From Dicaeum eximium (Eukaryota; Chordata; Aves; Passeriformes; Dicaeidae), in the NCBI GenBank assembly GCA_013396995.1, contig VWZP01003807.1:682001-746000 (forward strand): DNA of 64,000 nucleotides. The letters run 5' to 3'. The notes beneath the pieces were generated by a model that searched no databases, was not told the DNA's origin, and saw only the letters and a list, made by a program, of their open reading frames with translations. The position numbers were made by a program, and so were the translations under genes. Below are positions 1 through 13,610 of this stretch, one piece after another; positions within the stretch are counted from its first letter, which is position 1; each line of letters begins with the position of its first letter.

Positions 1-3000
1 TCACTCTAATGTAAATCCACCTTTTCTAGTCCTTTCCCTCGAGACTTGTGTTCTTAAGATGTTTTTCAATTCAAAAGTAAAGAAATTTTGAAGAAATGTT
101 CCAAGTGTTTCTGAATTAAATATTTACTGTAAGGGTTTATACTAATAGATCTTGATACATTTAATCTAATCTCTTTAAAAATACTGATTTCAAAAACTAA
201 ATGAAGGCCTAGATTGTCACCAGGGAAGTAACAGCACAAGGTACCCTGAAGATTTTGCCCATAGATCACCATTAGAAATATGATTCAATACATATATTCT
301 CAGAAAAAACCCATTGAGATGTTTAACTGCTTTTCAAAAGGCCTCCATCTACCTTCAACCATAAATTTAGCTAAGCTAATTATCACATTGAAAAAAATTT
401 ACAAGTACATAAAGTTCACATATTTGTATATTTTGGTTGGTTGTGGTCAGTGATGTCAGTAGACAAATGTACATTTCACAGCCACAGCAAAAGACCCCAG
501 AACAGCTCCCTCCTTGCCACTCACTTGGCAGCTATTGAAGCTTTTAAGAAATATCTCAAATATCAATTTGTTCTTCAGCCCAGCTACTGACATTTTTGTA
601 TTACACTAGAGCAATTTCCAAAGTAGTATGCCTCTAATCACTGTTGTTGTTAGAAAACTTTTAGAGCACATCTGAATGAGTAAGCAGCACAAAAGGATGT
701 CACTCTCCCCTCCCAAATTGTGATTTTCAAGCTAATCTTAATTCCCATGGTTTAATTTATTCTTGAAGGGTTCTGGTAAAATGCTGCCTTTCTTCGTACA
801 AATAAGGTTAGCATATCTTGGAAAAGTCTGATTTTTCTTTTTACAGTGTCTCCAGGAAATGTGCAATAATGCTGTCTTTTGTCTGTTTTCTTTCTATTAA
901 AAAATAAAGTAGTTAAAGAAATAAAAATAGTGCTAAGATGATTAAAGAAAAATAAAGTTGGCAAGCAGAAAAAGCAAAACTTCTAAGACAGAAAGCTAAA
1001 TAAAACAAAGAAAATAAGAGAAATAAAATTACAAGTAACAAGTCAATCTAAATAAAGTCAGAAAATAGATAGGTTTAATTCCTTCTGTCTTTGATATTTT
1101 TATACTGATCTCAAAAATGTAAGTCCTAACAGAAAGTATCACTATATTTAAATTATATTTTGCTCCTACAATAAAACAAACATAAATTTGAAGACTACAT
1201 TTCCTAAATAAGACATGTATAAGCCTACATGTACTTAGCTTTTCAGAAATTCTTATATAGAATTTCTGAGGAATAACTATAAGGTGAGGCCAGCCAGACA
1301 TATTAGTCAACCAAAGTTTAGAGTAGCATTTTGAATTTTTGTACGTATCATTTACCTTGCTCATGGCTCATGACAATAAAGTAAAAAGGGATTACTTACC
1401 TCTAAGGAAAAGGAGATAATATTAATTAATTATTTTAAATTATTTTTCATTATTATTATGTATACCTAACAGGTTTTTTCAATTTAATTATGCTATTATG
1501 ATTTTATATTTTATATATAGGGTTTTCATTATCCAAACATTTTGAATATGTAGAATATATTTGTGGAATAACTTAGACATTATGAAGAAGTCAACATTAA
1601 GGGAATGAAAGGAAAGACAAAGCCTATTTCTGATGAGAGATGATTGCTGGCAAACTGGCAAAATAAGGTCCTAGCATAAATGTAGTATTACAAAACCAGA
1701 ACTCAGAGCCAATGAAATTCAGCTCCTAACACTTGGAGGTAGGTCACATTTTAAATTTTGCTATGTAAAGGTGCTTGCCCTTTCTTATTTATTAGATAGT
1801 CACTTACACATTTGGAAATTGATAGACCATTTTTGGCAGGCTTTAGTGCATGAACATAGACTTGCTTTCCAGTTTGCGTAGTGTAGCTGTTAATGGTTAG
1901 CCTCAGAGATTGGGAAAAATATATCCAATAATAAGAGTAAGCAGGTTCTGTGCCTTTTGTGTTTTCCTTTATTTCTCTAAAGTGGTCAATATAATATGTT
2001 ATGGAAGTAAATTTCAGCTCTGATCAACAGTAATGGAGGTCAGGCTTTGGCAGTTATATAAATCCAATGAGGTTAACTAGCCCATAAAAAATAAGTGCTG
2101 AAGTGTTCATTTTTCTGTGGGTTATACTGCTAGGTGACTTGCTTTTCCTGTTATAACCATTTTATTATGTTTCCACAACAAAGAAAATGCTAAGTGATTT
2201 CTGGAGAAGACATGAACAATAAAAGTCACCGTAGCTTTTATATGACATAATATTTGTGTATAACAGAATGACCCTAGAGGAGCTCTATTAGGTTTTTTTT
2301 TTTCCCTACAGTGAAAAAGTAAGAAATAGATCAGATGGAATGCTTCTATATTTAGTAACCATTTTTTAAAATTACTTGTGAAATATATCTCTCTTTCCTG
2401 ATGGTATATTTGATTTTGAGATTATAATAGCTTTTGAAAATATGGTAGGGTTTGTTTGTCTGTTCATTTGTTTCTGAAGCCAAGGAATAAAATAGAAGCC
2501 TGAGAATTAACTGATTATTAACTTCCATTTTCCACTGACCAATGACAGGATGTTAGACCTTTTTATTTTTTTCATAAAATATGCAGTATTTCCTCATAAC
2601 CTTACACTAGACTTACTTTCTGTAGTTATTTCATTTCGCTCAGAGTTATGCTGGAATTTTCCCTGTTCTGTCTGAATGAAAAGTTCGTATGTAGGCTAAA
2701 CTTGTGGCAGCAGAAGCTTTCCCTTGTGAGAGACATTAAATCTTCTTTATAACCCTTATTACATAGGCATATCTCTTCAGCTTCCAAAACACACAACATT
2801 TACAAGCCAAAAGTTACACACTTCGGTTAGCATAACTTTAGATGGTTTCTTCTGGAAAAGTGATGGAAAATGAAACAATATTTTAATTAATTTTACATTT
2901 CCCACTTTCAAAAAGAATAATTTTGACAGTGAACCTAATTTTCATTACATATGGGATCTGGTATACAGTCATTAGAGCATTTTGGAAATACATAATTCCA

Positions 3001-6000
3001 GATTTGTATGTATAGTCCTATCAGATAACAGAATTGTTCATGTGATAAATATTTTAAAGTTTTACTTTTAAGACATGGAAGTATTTAAGTGGCAAAATCT
3101 GTTGCAGTTTTGAAATTAGCAGACTATTTAGCAAAGCATTTTGCCCTTTTGAATTCAGTCTTCTATGTTTTTCATAAATAGCTTAAGTAATCAGACTTTA
3201 AGGTTTTGAATTTAAATAAATTTCAGGAGAAAGTGGTAGCACTGACTATATTCTGCACAGTTTACTGACTTTAAAGAAGGGTTTTATGGTTCCAGTAGTT
3301 ACATCCATCTCTGTCATTGACCTTTCACCAGGCAGCTGAACTATCTCAGCTTTTTTTGTCTTTCAACTCTTCAGTCTTTTTAGTCTGTAAAGCCTTCTAG
3401 AGGAAGATCTAGCTTTTATAGCATGTGCAAGTAGATCCTCACGTGGTGGATCCCCATTGAGCAGCTGTGACCTCTGGCTGGTGTTGTTTTACAGGTGGCA
3501 AACAAGAGCTGTAAAACCACAGGCTGGAGCTCTTCCATGCAGATTACAGCTCTCCCAAGAAGTTCCTTGTAGCTTTGCATAAAAAAACAACACAAACTTT
3601 GTAAAGGCAGATAATGGTTTCTTCACAGAATAGTAAGAATATTGCAAAACACTGAGTATTAAACAGGAGCACTAAGGATATATTTATGAAATGGGAGATA
3701 TCCTCAGATAAAATCATTATGATAAATAATTGCTGTTAATATGAATCTATTTCTCTGCAGAGAATGCATTGATTTTTAAGCATTGAAATTACTGGGCACT
3801 TCTGCTTAAAAACTGAAGGTGCAGCCATGTTATCAATAGTTTACATTTATTCACTCTATAGTCTGAGATTTTCACTTGATTGTATTTTGGATTAGGTGTC
3901 AAGCTTCTAGAATTGTGGTCCAAACTTGAGTTTATGTGGGATAATGCTCTGTAAGTTTCATTTCAGGCAAGTTCTACTCAAAGTAACAGCTACTTGATCT
4001 GACTTAATGCACTTAGAGAACTTAATACAGTTCTCTTAATGGAAATTAATTATTCTATGATCACATACCCTATTACCCTCCTGAAGACCAGAATTTCTCA
4101 ACTGGAATTTTTTAATTGAATGTGGTAGCTCTGGAGTTCTTTACTTAGCATAGGTGACTGCTGTTTCATATGCAAAATCTTTTCAAGTAGTCTACTTTAA
4201 TGCTTTGGGAGGATGTTGCTCACTACCAGAGAATAAAATACTTGCCTATGTCCTCCGAAGAAAGTTCCACAGGTTAGAGTTAACTCCTCAGCCTAGTAAA
4301 AAACAAACTTGGCCACCATAAAAAAATAAAGAATAGTGTATCAAAAGTACAAAATGTGTAATGTAGACTTTAAATTTAAACTCCCTAAAAGCAATGGTAC
4401 AAATATACAAGATAAACACATTTTGCTTATATCAAAATATAAATCAGCAGACAAACTGATTTAATAAGAAAATAAATTTGCTTGGAAATTATTGAAGAAA
4501 GGAATAATTCAGTGCATTTTAAATTGTAACTCGATCTTATATTAATAAAATTGAGTCTAATGCTACTCCAAAGAAAGGATTTCTTTCTGTCCTTCTGCAC
4601 CTTTAATTCTATAGACAAATATCTTGATTATTGGAAGTGATAATTACACAATGAGGTTTTATTAACTGGTCAAAAAGAACAAGGGAATTCTTATAATAAA
4701 TAAAATTGATGAGCAAGTATATTTTTTTTCTTCTCTAAGAATTGCTTGTCCTAGTTTTGAGCTTACTGTAAGTCTCTTATACTCACAAAAAACCCCCTCT
4801 TCATTGCTCTGCTAGGTCTGATTTGTAAAAGGCGGGGTGAAGAGTTCAAACAGGCATCTAAGCACACCCTGAACAAAATAGCTCTGATTCCTGTACTGTA
4901 CATGAACAAACAAGAGATGCATCCCATCAGACTCTTGACATATCTGTCGTTGTTTACCATTAGCTCTGTCATCTTCGCATGCCTTGTCATTCTGTGCAGC
5001 AGGGCAGGGGCTGGCTCGCTGCCCGATGCTGATGTGCAGAGCTGACTATCTCCCAGCCTCGGTAGATGCTGCAGACAGCATAATTCCTGATGAAAGTGTG
5101 CTCCCTAGTGTTACAGTGCTACAAAGGCCAGGGAGTTCCAGTTAGGAAGGCAGAGAGGGGGGAAAAAAGATCTCCAAGTATGACTTTAGCAGATCTTGTT
5201 TCTGGACAGCTTACTCTGTTCAGGGAATCTATGATATTACACATTTAATTTTCAAAATAAAAACAGGTTCAGGAAATTTTCTCTTTAAAAAATGTAACAA
5301 CTTTCATTACTTATGACCCAGCAGCAACGTTTTAGTCTGGCATAATAAAGACTGTGCTTAAAACAAGTTCAGTGACACATTAGTGGCTGATTTTTTATGC
5401 TTCTCAATGTGAACAGTGGCTTCCAATTTCCAGAGACATTTTGATTATAAGCTTTCTTAAAACAAGGCTCAAAAAACTCAGGTGTACTGTTGGCTCAGTT
5501 TGGTCCTATAATCAATTGCACCTGTTGTATATTACAGGATGAAAGTTTAAACATTATGTTTTTAACTCAAACTCTTGCAGGATAGAGTTATCCATATTCA
5601 GCCCTTGTGCACTGAGCCTAGGGTGATGACAAGTTAAGCCATCCAACTTTCAGCCTTTAAACTTAAGCAAGATTAAAGACCAAGCTTTTAATTTGCCATC
5701 AGGGCTAGTGCTGTGTATAGTGGAGAGAGAGACAAATCTCTCAGGTAGTTGTCCATTTTAGCTGCATAAGAGACTCATTTTAGCCTGGAATATATTACCC
5801 TATCACCAGATTAAAATAGATGTTGAATTTTCACATGACCAAAGTCAAACAAGGTGAAATCTGCTGTAAGTGCTAAGTCATAAAATTTTTATGTGGTAAA
5901 ATGTGAATACATGTAAAATTTTATATTTGTTCATTTTTCACAGATGTACATTGCGGTACAAGGCGCCTCCACACTGGGGAATTAAACAACGCAGTATTTA

Positions 6001-8043
6001 GTGATGTGAATGCACATAAGGACAGAAGTGTTGACTGCAGTGAGGTCATCCCAGAGGCACAGCACACAGATCTGAATCCAGGTCAACGAGTTACTAGTCT
6101 AACAGTCCTCCAGCACCTCTAACAGAAACTACTTATTCTGGTGACATCACCGTCTTCTGTACAGTGACAGTGTCACAAAGACAAAATGATAGTCTGATGT
6201 CACAAGTAGCAGGAGAGAATAGAATGTTGTCTAAGAATGTTGTTTTTGAAGAGCCAAACATATTGAACAAATTCTGTATTTAAGTAAGAGTTTAGAAAGA
6301 GAAAATGATACTACCGTGAACTCCTTCCATCATATAATTAATATCTGGTAGAGCTTTAGGCATCTGCTTTGCAGGCACAATCACTTCCTTAATCATCCAA
6401 AGGAAATTATTTGCCTCTACCAGAATAGTAGCAAGAAGGAGGCCTATATTTTTCAAATGCAGTTAAATGATTAATACTGATATTCCCACTCATGGATAAT
6501 AAATAGCTTACTATGCTAATTGCCCAGATGAGTATTACGACAATACCCAAAATGTAAGACAACAATATTTTCTGGAATGCTTTTCAAATTCTGACACAAT
6601 ACTGGAAAATCTGAACATTAAATAGGTGATTGAAACTCAAATTTTTTGAATTTCTCTTATAAAAAGCTCATATTATATTTGCTAATATATTCAAGCAAAC
6701 ATTTTAAGAGATCTCTTGACCATTACGTGGGCTAGGGAGCTAAGTATAGCTTAATATCTATCAAAAATTAAACTGTCATAATGATTATGTATGTGATGGA
6801 GTGTATAGTAGCTGATGTCTTAGGCTCCTTTTCAATTACATATTTACCTAGTCAGTAAACGTATGGAATATTTAAAATTATGTTCTGTTTTTTGCTTCTT
6901 TTCTGATATTGCAGTCAGTTGTTACAAGTAACTGCCATCAACAAAGATTTGTATTTTATTTCATACAGGAAATATGAACGATGAAGAAAATATTGACATA
7001 GACTTACGTCTTCACATAATGTTATATGTCAATATTTATTTCAATATTTAGCCATGTAAAAGGAATTAAAGTCTTAAAACTTCATAAATATTTTTACTTA
7101 AAAGATTCCGTTCTTCATTCAAAGGAGTAGGTGTCTAATATATACTATTCTATTTCTCTACTGCCTGAAGAACAAAATTTAAACTTTTCATGCAATATGT
7201 TCAATTAAAAAAAGGAGAAATTTAGGGGTAGATAATAATGTAGGTATTATATTAATGTCTTTAATTAACTTCTGAGAGTGATTTTTCTCCTGTCTCCAGT
7301 GCTTTGGTATTTCAATCTTTGATATCTCAGTACTGACACTATTTAACAGAAAATAAGTAATATTCTCATGGTAAAAAATGGTCCTTATCCCATAGTACTT
7401 ACCCTCCAGGGAGAATATTTTACACTTCCTTTGAAGTCTTTGAGGTTTTATGGTATCACAAGGAGACCCATCGTATAGTAGTGTAACTTTAGGTGCATAG
7501 CCATTTTTAATGCAAAAAGCAAGCATTTATACCAAAATGTAGATGCAAAATTCATCTCAAAGACGAATGGAAAGAATGTGTGAAACTTCCTGAAAAGTGG
7601 GAAGAACTATCTGAATAAAATTTTTTTTTTGTCTATAGCCATCATGATCTGTGTCACTGCTGTATAGTGGAGCTAGAGGAACAAAGAAACAATCCTAACT
7701 TTTCACTTTTTATCACTTGCACTTTACAGAGATGAGCATGATTGTCAGAACGGAGTCCTATATATTTCCTATCTCCTTACAGAAGTCCCATAAGAAAACT
7801 TTTATTCAGTTTTGCTTTCAGGAAAGGTCCTTGTTTTAAAGCATTCTTGACTGAATTTTAGAAGAATCTCTAGATACAATATTTTTCCACTGGCAAAGAA
7901 ACTTAAATTAATATATCTTACTAAATAGAAAACTAGAATTATCAAGTTTTGGAAAGTCCAAATTATTTTTTATGGGTGTAGGTTCCCAGTTCTGAAGATA
8001 TCTTCCCCCCAGTTTTGAAATAACTGTGCGAATACCCAAAAGA
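1..8043. other. AT-rich unique noncoding DNA
   Basis: I see no exon, RNA gene or recognisable repeat here. All open frames are short (112 codons or fewer), lack known motifs and are what AT-rich DNA gives by chance. The stretch around 4770-5160 is more GC-balanced than its surroundings, but I could assign no function to it. A 13-bp-arm hairpin at 6988-7037 is listed separately. Confidence 0.6.
6988..7037. repeat. 13-bp perfect inverted repeat, 24-nt loop
   Basis: The arm AAATATTGACATA (6988-7000) is exactly complementary to 7025-7037, with 24 bases between. The pairing stops at both ends. The stem is too short and AT-rich for a typical microRNA precursor, and no target duplication flanks it. 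Confidence 0.7.
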
Positions 8044-8335
8044 AGTTTGTAGCCAGGTGGAGGTCAAGACCTTTTTCCAGGCAACTAGGACATGATGAGA
8101 GCACCAAGGTAGGTTTGGGTTGGAAATAAGAAGGAATTTCTTCAGAGAAAGGGTGATTAAACATTGGCATGGGCTGCCCATGGGGGTGGTGGAATCACTG
8201 TCCCTGGAGGTGTTTAAGGACAGACTGGACATGGCACTTAATAATTGCCAATGGTCTACCTGACATGGTGGTTCAGTCATAGGTTGGACTTTTCCAACCT
8301 CGTTGCTTGACCCTATGATTTTATAATACTCTTCA
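8044..8335 (+). mobile_element. CR1 LINE, 5'-truncated 3' end
   Basis: This is the last part of a chicken-repeat-1 (CR1) non-LTR retrotransposon in sense orientation. The recognisable CR1 3' blocks come in order: the 'GTAGCCAGGTGG' segment, the 'AATTTCTTCA' segment, 'GGGCTGCCCA', 'CCCTGGAGGTGTTTAAGGA', 'TAGGTTGGACT' and a terminal 'CCCTATGATT' octamer-like end. CR1 copies are usually 5'-truncated and lack a poly(A) tail, as here. A piece between the 'GGCAACTAGGACA' and 'GGTTTGGGTTGGAAAT' blocks is shortened relative to the family as I remember it. It does not code. Confidence 0.92.
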
Positions 8336-11300
8336 AAAGGTTGTTTCTTGGTCTATAGACAGACAACAGTAAAGGTTTTTTCCTAGTACACAGCTTAACA
8401 ACATTCCAAGAGTCACACCGTGAATCTTATTTAACTTCTGCATCACTTTCACTCACACCCAAGAGAGAAAAAAGATAGTTGGTTTTAAGGAGAACTGGTT
8501 ATATCACTCTGATCCTACACGTCTAGTCTGATGTATGGAGACTACCAATGACTCTGAAGTTTGCATCTGTTTCTAAACTTCCAAATTCTGACCTATTCTC
8601 TGATAATTTACAATACTTTCTAGGACAGAAAACGTACACCTAAACTATTCTGGAGAGAGAGGGACATCTGCCTTTCCCATACCTTGTTTCCACTTTTTGG
8701 TGAGATTGAGAAAATATGATCTGTAACCATATACAAATTTCCCAAATTGTGAATGCATTTACCTCTGTGCACTTCCTGCTGTTAGGCAAGAGCAAAAATT
8801 TGAACAAAAAAAGTTTTGATTTCCTGCAGTGAATGAGGATTCATGGCTATTCTCATCATATGGGAACTTCTCCTTATTCTTTCTAAAGTTGTTTTGCTCT
8901 ACATCAATGCCTGGCCCTTGCCAGATGAAATGTCATTTAATGACTTAAATAGTGCTGTCATCACAACAGCATCAGCAGTTCTGTTTGACCTCTGGTTTTA
9001 CAATGGTTCAATCTCCTTTAGGAATTTAAGATCAGATAAAATTTTAATATTTTTGACATTTGGAATTATAAGCATATGTTTAGGACAAAGACAACAAGAA
9101 GAAAAATACTTAAACTTAGTCAAAGGTTTCATGAAGGAAACATCTCACTTTTCTTCACTTGTATCCATTACTAAAACCACAAAAAAAAAAAAAAAAAGAA
9201 AAACCAAAAGAACCAACCAAACAAAACTTCCTACAGCTAGTTACTGTTATGTAAAATGCTTTTTGTGAAGAAATGCTTTTTAATGAAAAATGTAGGAGAA
9301 AAACTGAAAAATAAAGGAGTGGATAAAAGGACTAGGGGAGCCAAAGGGAGATGAAGAATAAGAAGGAAAAGAAAAAATTAACCTTAACCATCATAAAAAA
9401 ATCTTTCTGACCACGAAATTTTAAAAGATTATGAAAATATACCAGTAAAATAATGAAAACATTTCATTATTTAGAATAAGTAAGAGGACAAAGAGCTAAC
9501 TATTGCTATAAAAATTCAGACAGGACTTACCAGGCTATAAACCCATCTTTACATTTCAATACATAGAGGTCTTTTGCAACTAGAAGTGTGGATGTCTGTT
9601 CAGCACAGAAGTTTTTTTCTGAACATTAAATGATCATTAACGTAGTTTAGAAAATCAATAACATTTAAGATTTACTCTGTGAATCACAAAAAGGGCCATC
9701 AAATCAAACCTAATTTAGAGGAACCCTGCACTGACAGAACATACTATTTAAATGGAAGATTAAGCTACTATCCAGCAAAATCAGGCCTCTGTGGTTGAAG
9801 ACTCCGTGGCAGAACAGTTTTCAGAGAAAATTGTTCCCTGGAGATAACACTTCAGGTACATCCCTGAACATGAGAGCCTCCAGCAGTAGCCTTTTCTATA
9901 CACCCCAAACTTTTTTTTCCATGGGGCTACATCTGAAGCCTGAGTTTTAGCTGTCCAGAAAGGGAAGAGCAATGATGAGGACAGATAAGAGTGTGCTGGA
10001 CTTAGATAACAGCAGACATGCATCCAACTCTCCAGCCCTTCTGAAGATTGGATGGGGCATGTAGGAATCCATGGTTCTGAGTACACCAACCATCCATCTG
10101 CCACAGAAATAAAATCTCAAAATGACAGCATTCAGAATCTGCAACCATGGGGTTTAAAGTTGTTCTGTCCAGAGGAAAAGAATGTGTTTATTTCTCAGAA
10201 ATAGAATATATATGAGCACATATAGGAGCCAATAGAGAGAATAGAATAAGTTTTGCCAAAAGGATTCAAAACACTTCACATGAAACCCAGCTGCTTTGAT
10301 ATTTTGATGCAAAAATTGAGGCTTGGTTTCCAGCAGTTGAGCTTTTGCAGTATCAGTTCACTTAGCTCAGGTTTCATTGTAACCTCCTGGTTTTACTTAT
10401 AACCAACTATTAAACATTGTCTTTCAGTAAGGAACATTTTTTACTTGGTTTCTGCCCAAGTAGGAATGACATTGGAAAATCTGAGCAAACTCCAGACATA
10501 TGTTTGAATTAGATTGAAAGGGTGGTGGAAGGAGTAGACTTTTTCATTAACAAACTTATTTTAAAATTAAAGTATTTGAACAGGAAAATGCTTTTGTATT
10601 TTTGCTGAATAATATTTGCTTGTGTAATGAAGAATTTAAAGGATTTAAAAAAAAAATTAAATAAAGCACAAAACAAACCAGGAAAACCTATCCAAAAAAC
10701 CCCTGACACACACAAAAGCTTGACTGAACTCCTTCTTGGATTACAATACGCACATACCCAACAATTGTATATACTAAGGAATGATTCTATGAATCTTCCA
10801 CTGTGCCAGACAGCTCAAAAGCCAATCAATGGGCAGAGGCAGGAGTGAATGGCTCCAAACCTGAATCATTGCTGAGGAAGCACAAGCATGTCAGCACACC
10901 TTTGCCAAAGCACAGCGGGGCCATATGTTACAGAAACTTGTCGCTCTACTGAGCTGTGCTAAATAATGTTCTACAAGGCAGAGAAACTGCAATTTGAAGT
11001 GGAACATTTTATTGAGGAACTTGAGGGAAGCATTTTAGGTGGCAGAGAGTGGGAAGAAGAGCAATTCATTCTGAAGTTATTACAGAAAAGCTGGACTGAG
11101 TACATTGTCAGTGTAACAGGCAGGTCTCTGATTTTCACTTTTTCCTCTTAAACGGAGTTTTGCCAGTTTATGTGAATTTGCCCTTCAAAGTTAGATGCAA
11201 TAGATCAAAATGCATGGTTCTGGACAAAATGTATCCTGGAGACAATGACTAAAAGAAATGAGAAGGCTGTAAGTGAGTAGACAAAATCACTTTTGAAAAG

Positions 11301-13544
11301 CAGTAGCTCTGTCTTTAGAGAGATACAGATTTCATATGGCTATTTAAATAATACCAGCTAGTGATACAGGATCTCCATTTGCATCTGCAACTGATCTAGA
11401 CTGAATCATTTATTTAAAGCACTATTCATTCTTGTGGTTCAGGGGGAGAAACTAACTCATCTGCTCCTTCAGAGCATAAAGGTCATTATAAAAATGAAGT
11501 GCACACAATGTAATAAGAGGACAATTACAAAGTGAATAAGGAAGATAAGGATTAACATTTTAAAATATCACAGAATCATAAGTCAAGGATAGAAATACAT
11601 CCAATGGGGACTTCCATTAACTATTTAATTGCTCTGTAGGATTAATCCTTCAGCACAGACACTTGCTTTCACCCATGCACACAGAGTTTCTAGTTAGTGT
11701 CAGAGGCCAATTAAATTAGTTCACCACTTAGCAGGTCATGGCCTGCTAAAATAACTTCAATTGTTTTGTTCCGAGATTAGCGACTTTGTTATTTTTAAAC
11801 CCATTTTCTAGCATCAGAACCTGCAAAGACTAACAGATTATAATCTTGTAAAGTAAATTGAACCTTTTTAGCTTTTAGAAAGAAAAAAGTAGTAATGAAT
11901 ATGAAGAGTATTGAACATATCCCAGTGAATGCTTGCTGACAAAAATGAGTTTTACTTATCTTGGTTTACCCCTCAAAAATAAAAATAAAAAAAAAAAACA
12001 AGATATTTTTAAAAAATCCTGAAGTGGAAGGAGATAAGAAATCATTCTCTACAGAGAAAAAAAATATTTTTCTCAACAAATTAAAATATAATACATTTAT
12101 TTCATTTCTAAACAATCTTTCTCATCACTAAATCTATCCAAGGAAAGAAGCAGAAAAAAGTCTCCTTCTACAAATTCATTGTATCCATATAGAACTGTGA
12201 CAGCAGAGAATGGAGTCATTTACTGAGTTTTCATTTTGCTAACAGTTTTTCACTACATTGCTGGAAGTCACTCCTCATTTTAACACCATCATTTGCAATT
12301 TAAAACTGTGAAATTGTACTAATAAGATTAAATCTTTTCTGCTGGCTTTGAGTGGAATTCATTACATAAAATAAATTTGATCCAAAACCAGTATCTAGAC
12401 CACTGTTTGTAAATTGCTTAATTTTCCTGTCTGTATCTGGACAGCCCTTGAGTTTCCCTTAGGAAATAGCAGTCATTTTCTGCAAGTGGCAGGATACATC
12501 TGAAAGCCTCAGTAATATATTTGGGGTTTGATTTCTAGCTTCAAGTCAGAGAGTAAAAAAAAAAAAAAGGAAGAAACAAATGCATTGTGTTTAAACAGGA
12601 GTGGTGTCCTATACTAACTGCAATTCCCTCATGAAACAATTTTGAAATATTTCACACATCCTTTTTTTACCCATATGGTTTCCACATTGTTGTGGGAAAT
12701 TTTGGTTTTCCCCCTGAATACTCCGGTAGAAGTAGTTCTACTACTGGCTTTTCTCCCAAAAATCAGCTTAATGTTGCATTGTTGATTTTGGAGATCAAAC
12801 CGAAGGCAGATTCTTTAGATTCTTTCTGACCAGAAATAAAAAAAGGAATAAATTCAGCTTGATAAAATAGATACATTAAATAAATACAAAATGATACAAT
12901 AAATTACAAGTCCAGCTGTCTTTTCAGGAAATTGGGAAGCAAACTTGAGGAGCAGCAGAACTTTTTTCAGCTTGGGGTCCAAACCAAAAGTGAGCATACT
13001 GACAACTTAGCTGTTCAGAGACAGCTTGCTAATTGTGTATGTTGAAAATAAAGCAAACAAAATGTAAAATATGCACCTAAATTTTAATATTTAGGAAAAA
13101 TTTTAAATCCAGACAATGTATATCAGTCTAAAGAGAAGGGTTAATGTTTCCAGTGTGTCTTTGAAAATCAGCTATCAGCCGAGATAAGGAATATGTGTTG
13201 TCTGGGCTTAAACTTAAAAGCTGGCCAGTCCTGTATTTTATTTTCCACCACTGTTCATGACCTACTGAAACTTGCAAAAGTCATCTTGCCAATCTGTTTC
13301 TAGTCCCAAAAGACCAAGGCAAAGCTAATGCACTTACCTTTATCCAGGACTTCATAAGCCTTAGATGTATTTAACCCTCTGTGTGATACCAATAGATACC
13401 ACTATTTTCAGTTCTTTTGGATCATATTCTCTCATCAGTTCTACTCACATGAATTCGTATCATCAGTTTGTTTTGTTTTTATACTCAACTGTGCATAAAT
13501 AGGACTTGAATTTGCAACATATTTATTTTAAACAGAACTTTTTG
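8336..13544. other. AT-rich unique noncoding DNA
   Basis: No gene or interspersed repeat is recognised. The stretch contains A-rich runs (9180-9230, about 11975-12000, about 12554-12568). It also contains a 141-codon open frame at 8843-9268 (+) that I do not accept as a gene, because its C-terminal lysine run is just the translated A-run and no domain is visible. Confidence 0.6.
9180..9230 (+). repeat. A-rich low-complexity tract
   Basis: About 18 consecutive A bases are followed by AAAAACC/AACCAAAC-type sequence. There is no AATAAA signal shortly upstream and no target duplication that I can see, so a processed-transcript tail is not supported. Confidence 0.75.
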
Positions 13545-13610
13545 GAAGGGAGAGGGAAGGGGAAAGGGAAAGGGAAAGGGAAAGGGAAAGGGAAAGGGAA
13601 AGAGAAAGAG
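13545..13610 (+). repeat. (GGGAAA)n purine microsatellite
   Basis: Roughly eight GGGAAA units stand in a row, with degenerate GGGAGA/AAGAGAAAG edges. The + strand is pure purine. It has more than four GGG runs spaced by three bases, which is the canonical G-quadruplex pattern, and the mirror symmetry also allows triplex (H-DNA) folding. The opposite-strand open frame is only Phe-Pro repeats and is not a gene. Confidence 0.95.

Noticed and set aside
3489..3517. Hairpin GTTTTACAG / CTGTAAAAC
   Set aside because: Nine-base arms around an 11-base loop are expected by chance at this scale. No transposon ends or small-RNA shape.
9180..9197. A-run as the tail of a processed pseudogene
   Set aside because: No AATAAA close upstream, no flanking duplication and no recognisable parent gene. 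CR1 machinery in birds rarely makes retrocopies.
9781..10104. A 107-codon Cys/Trp-containing minus-strand frame
   Set aside because: No recognisable domain, splice context or repeat match. The length is within chance for this composition.
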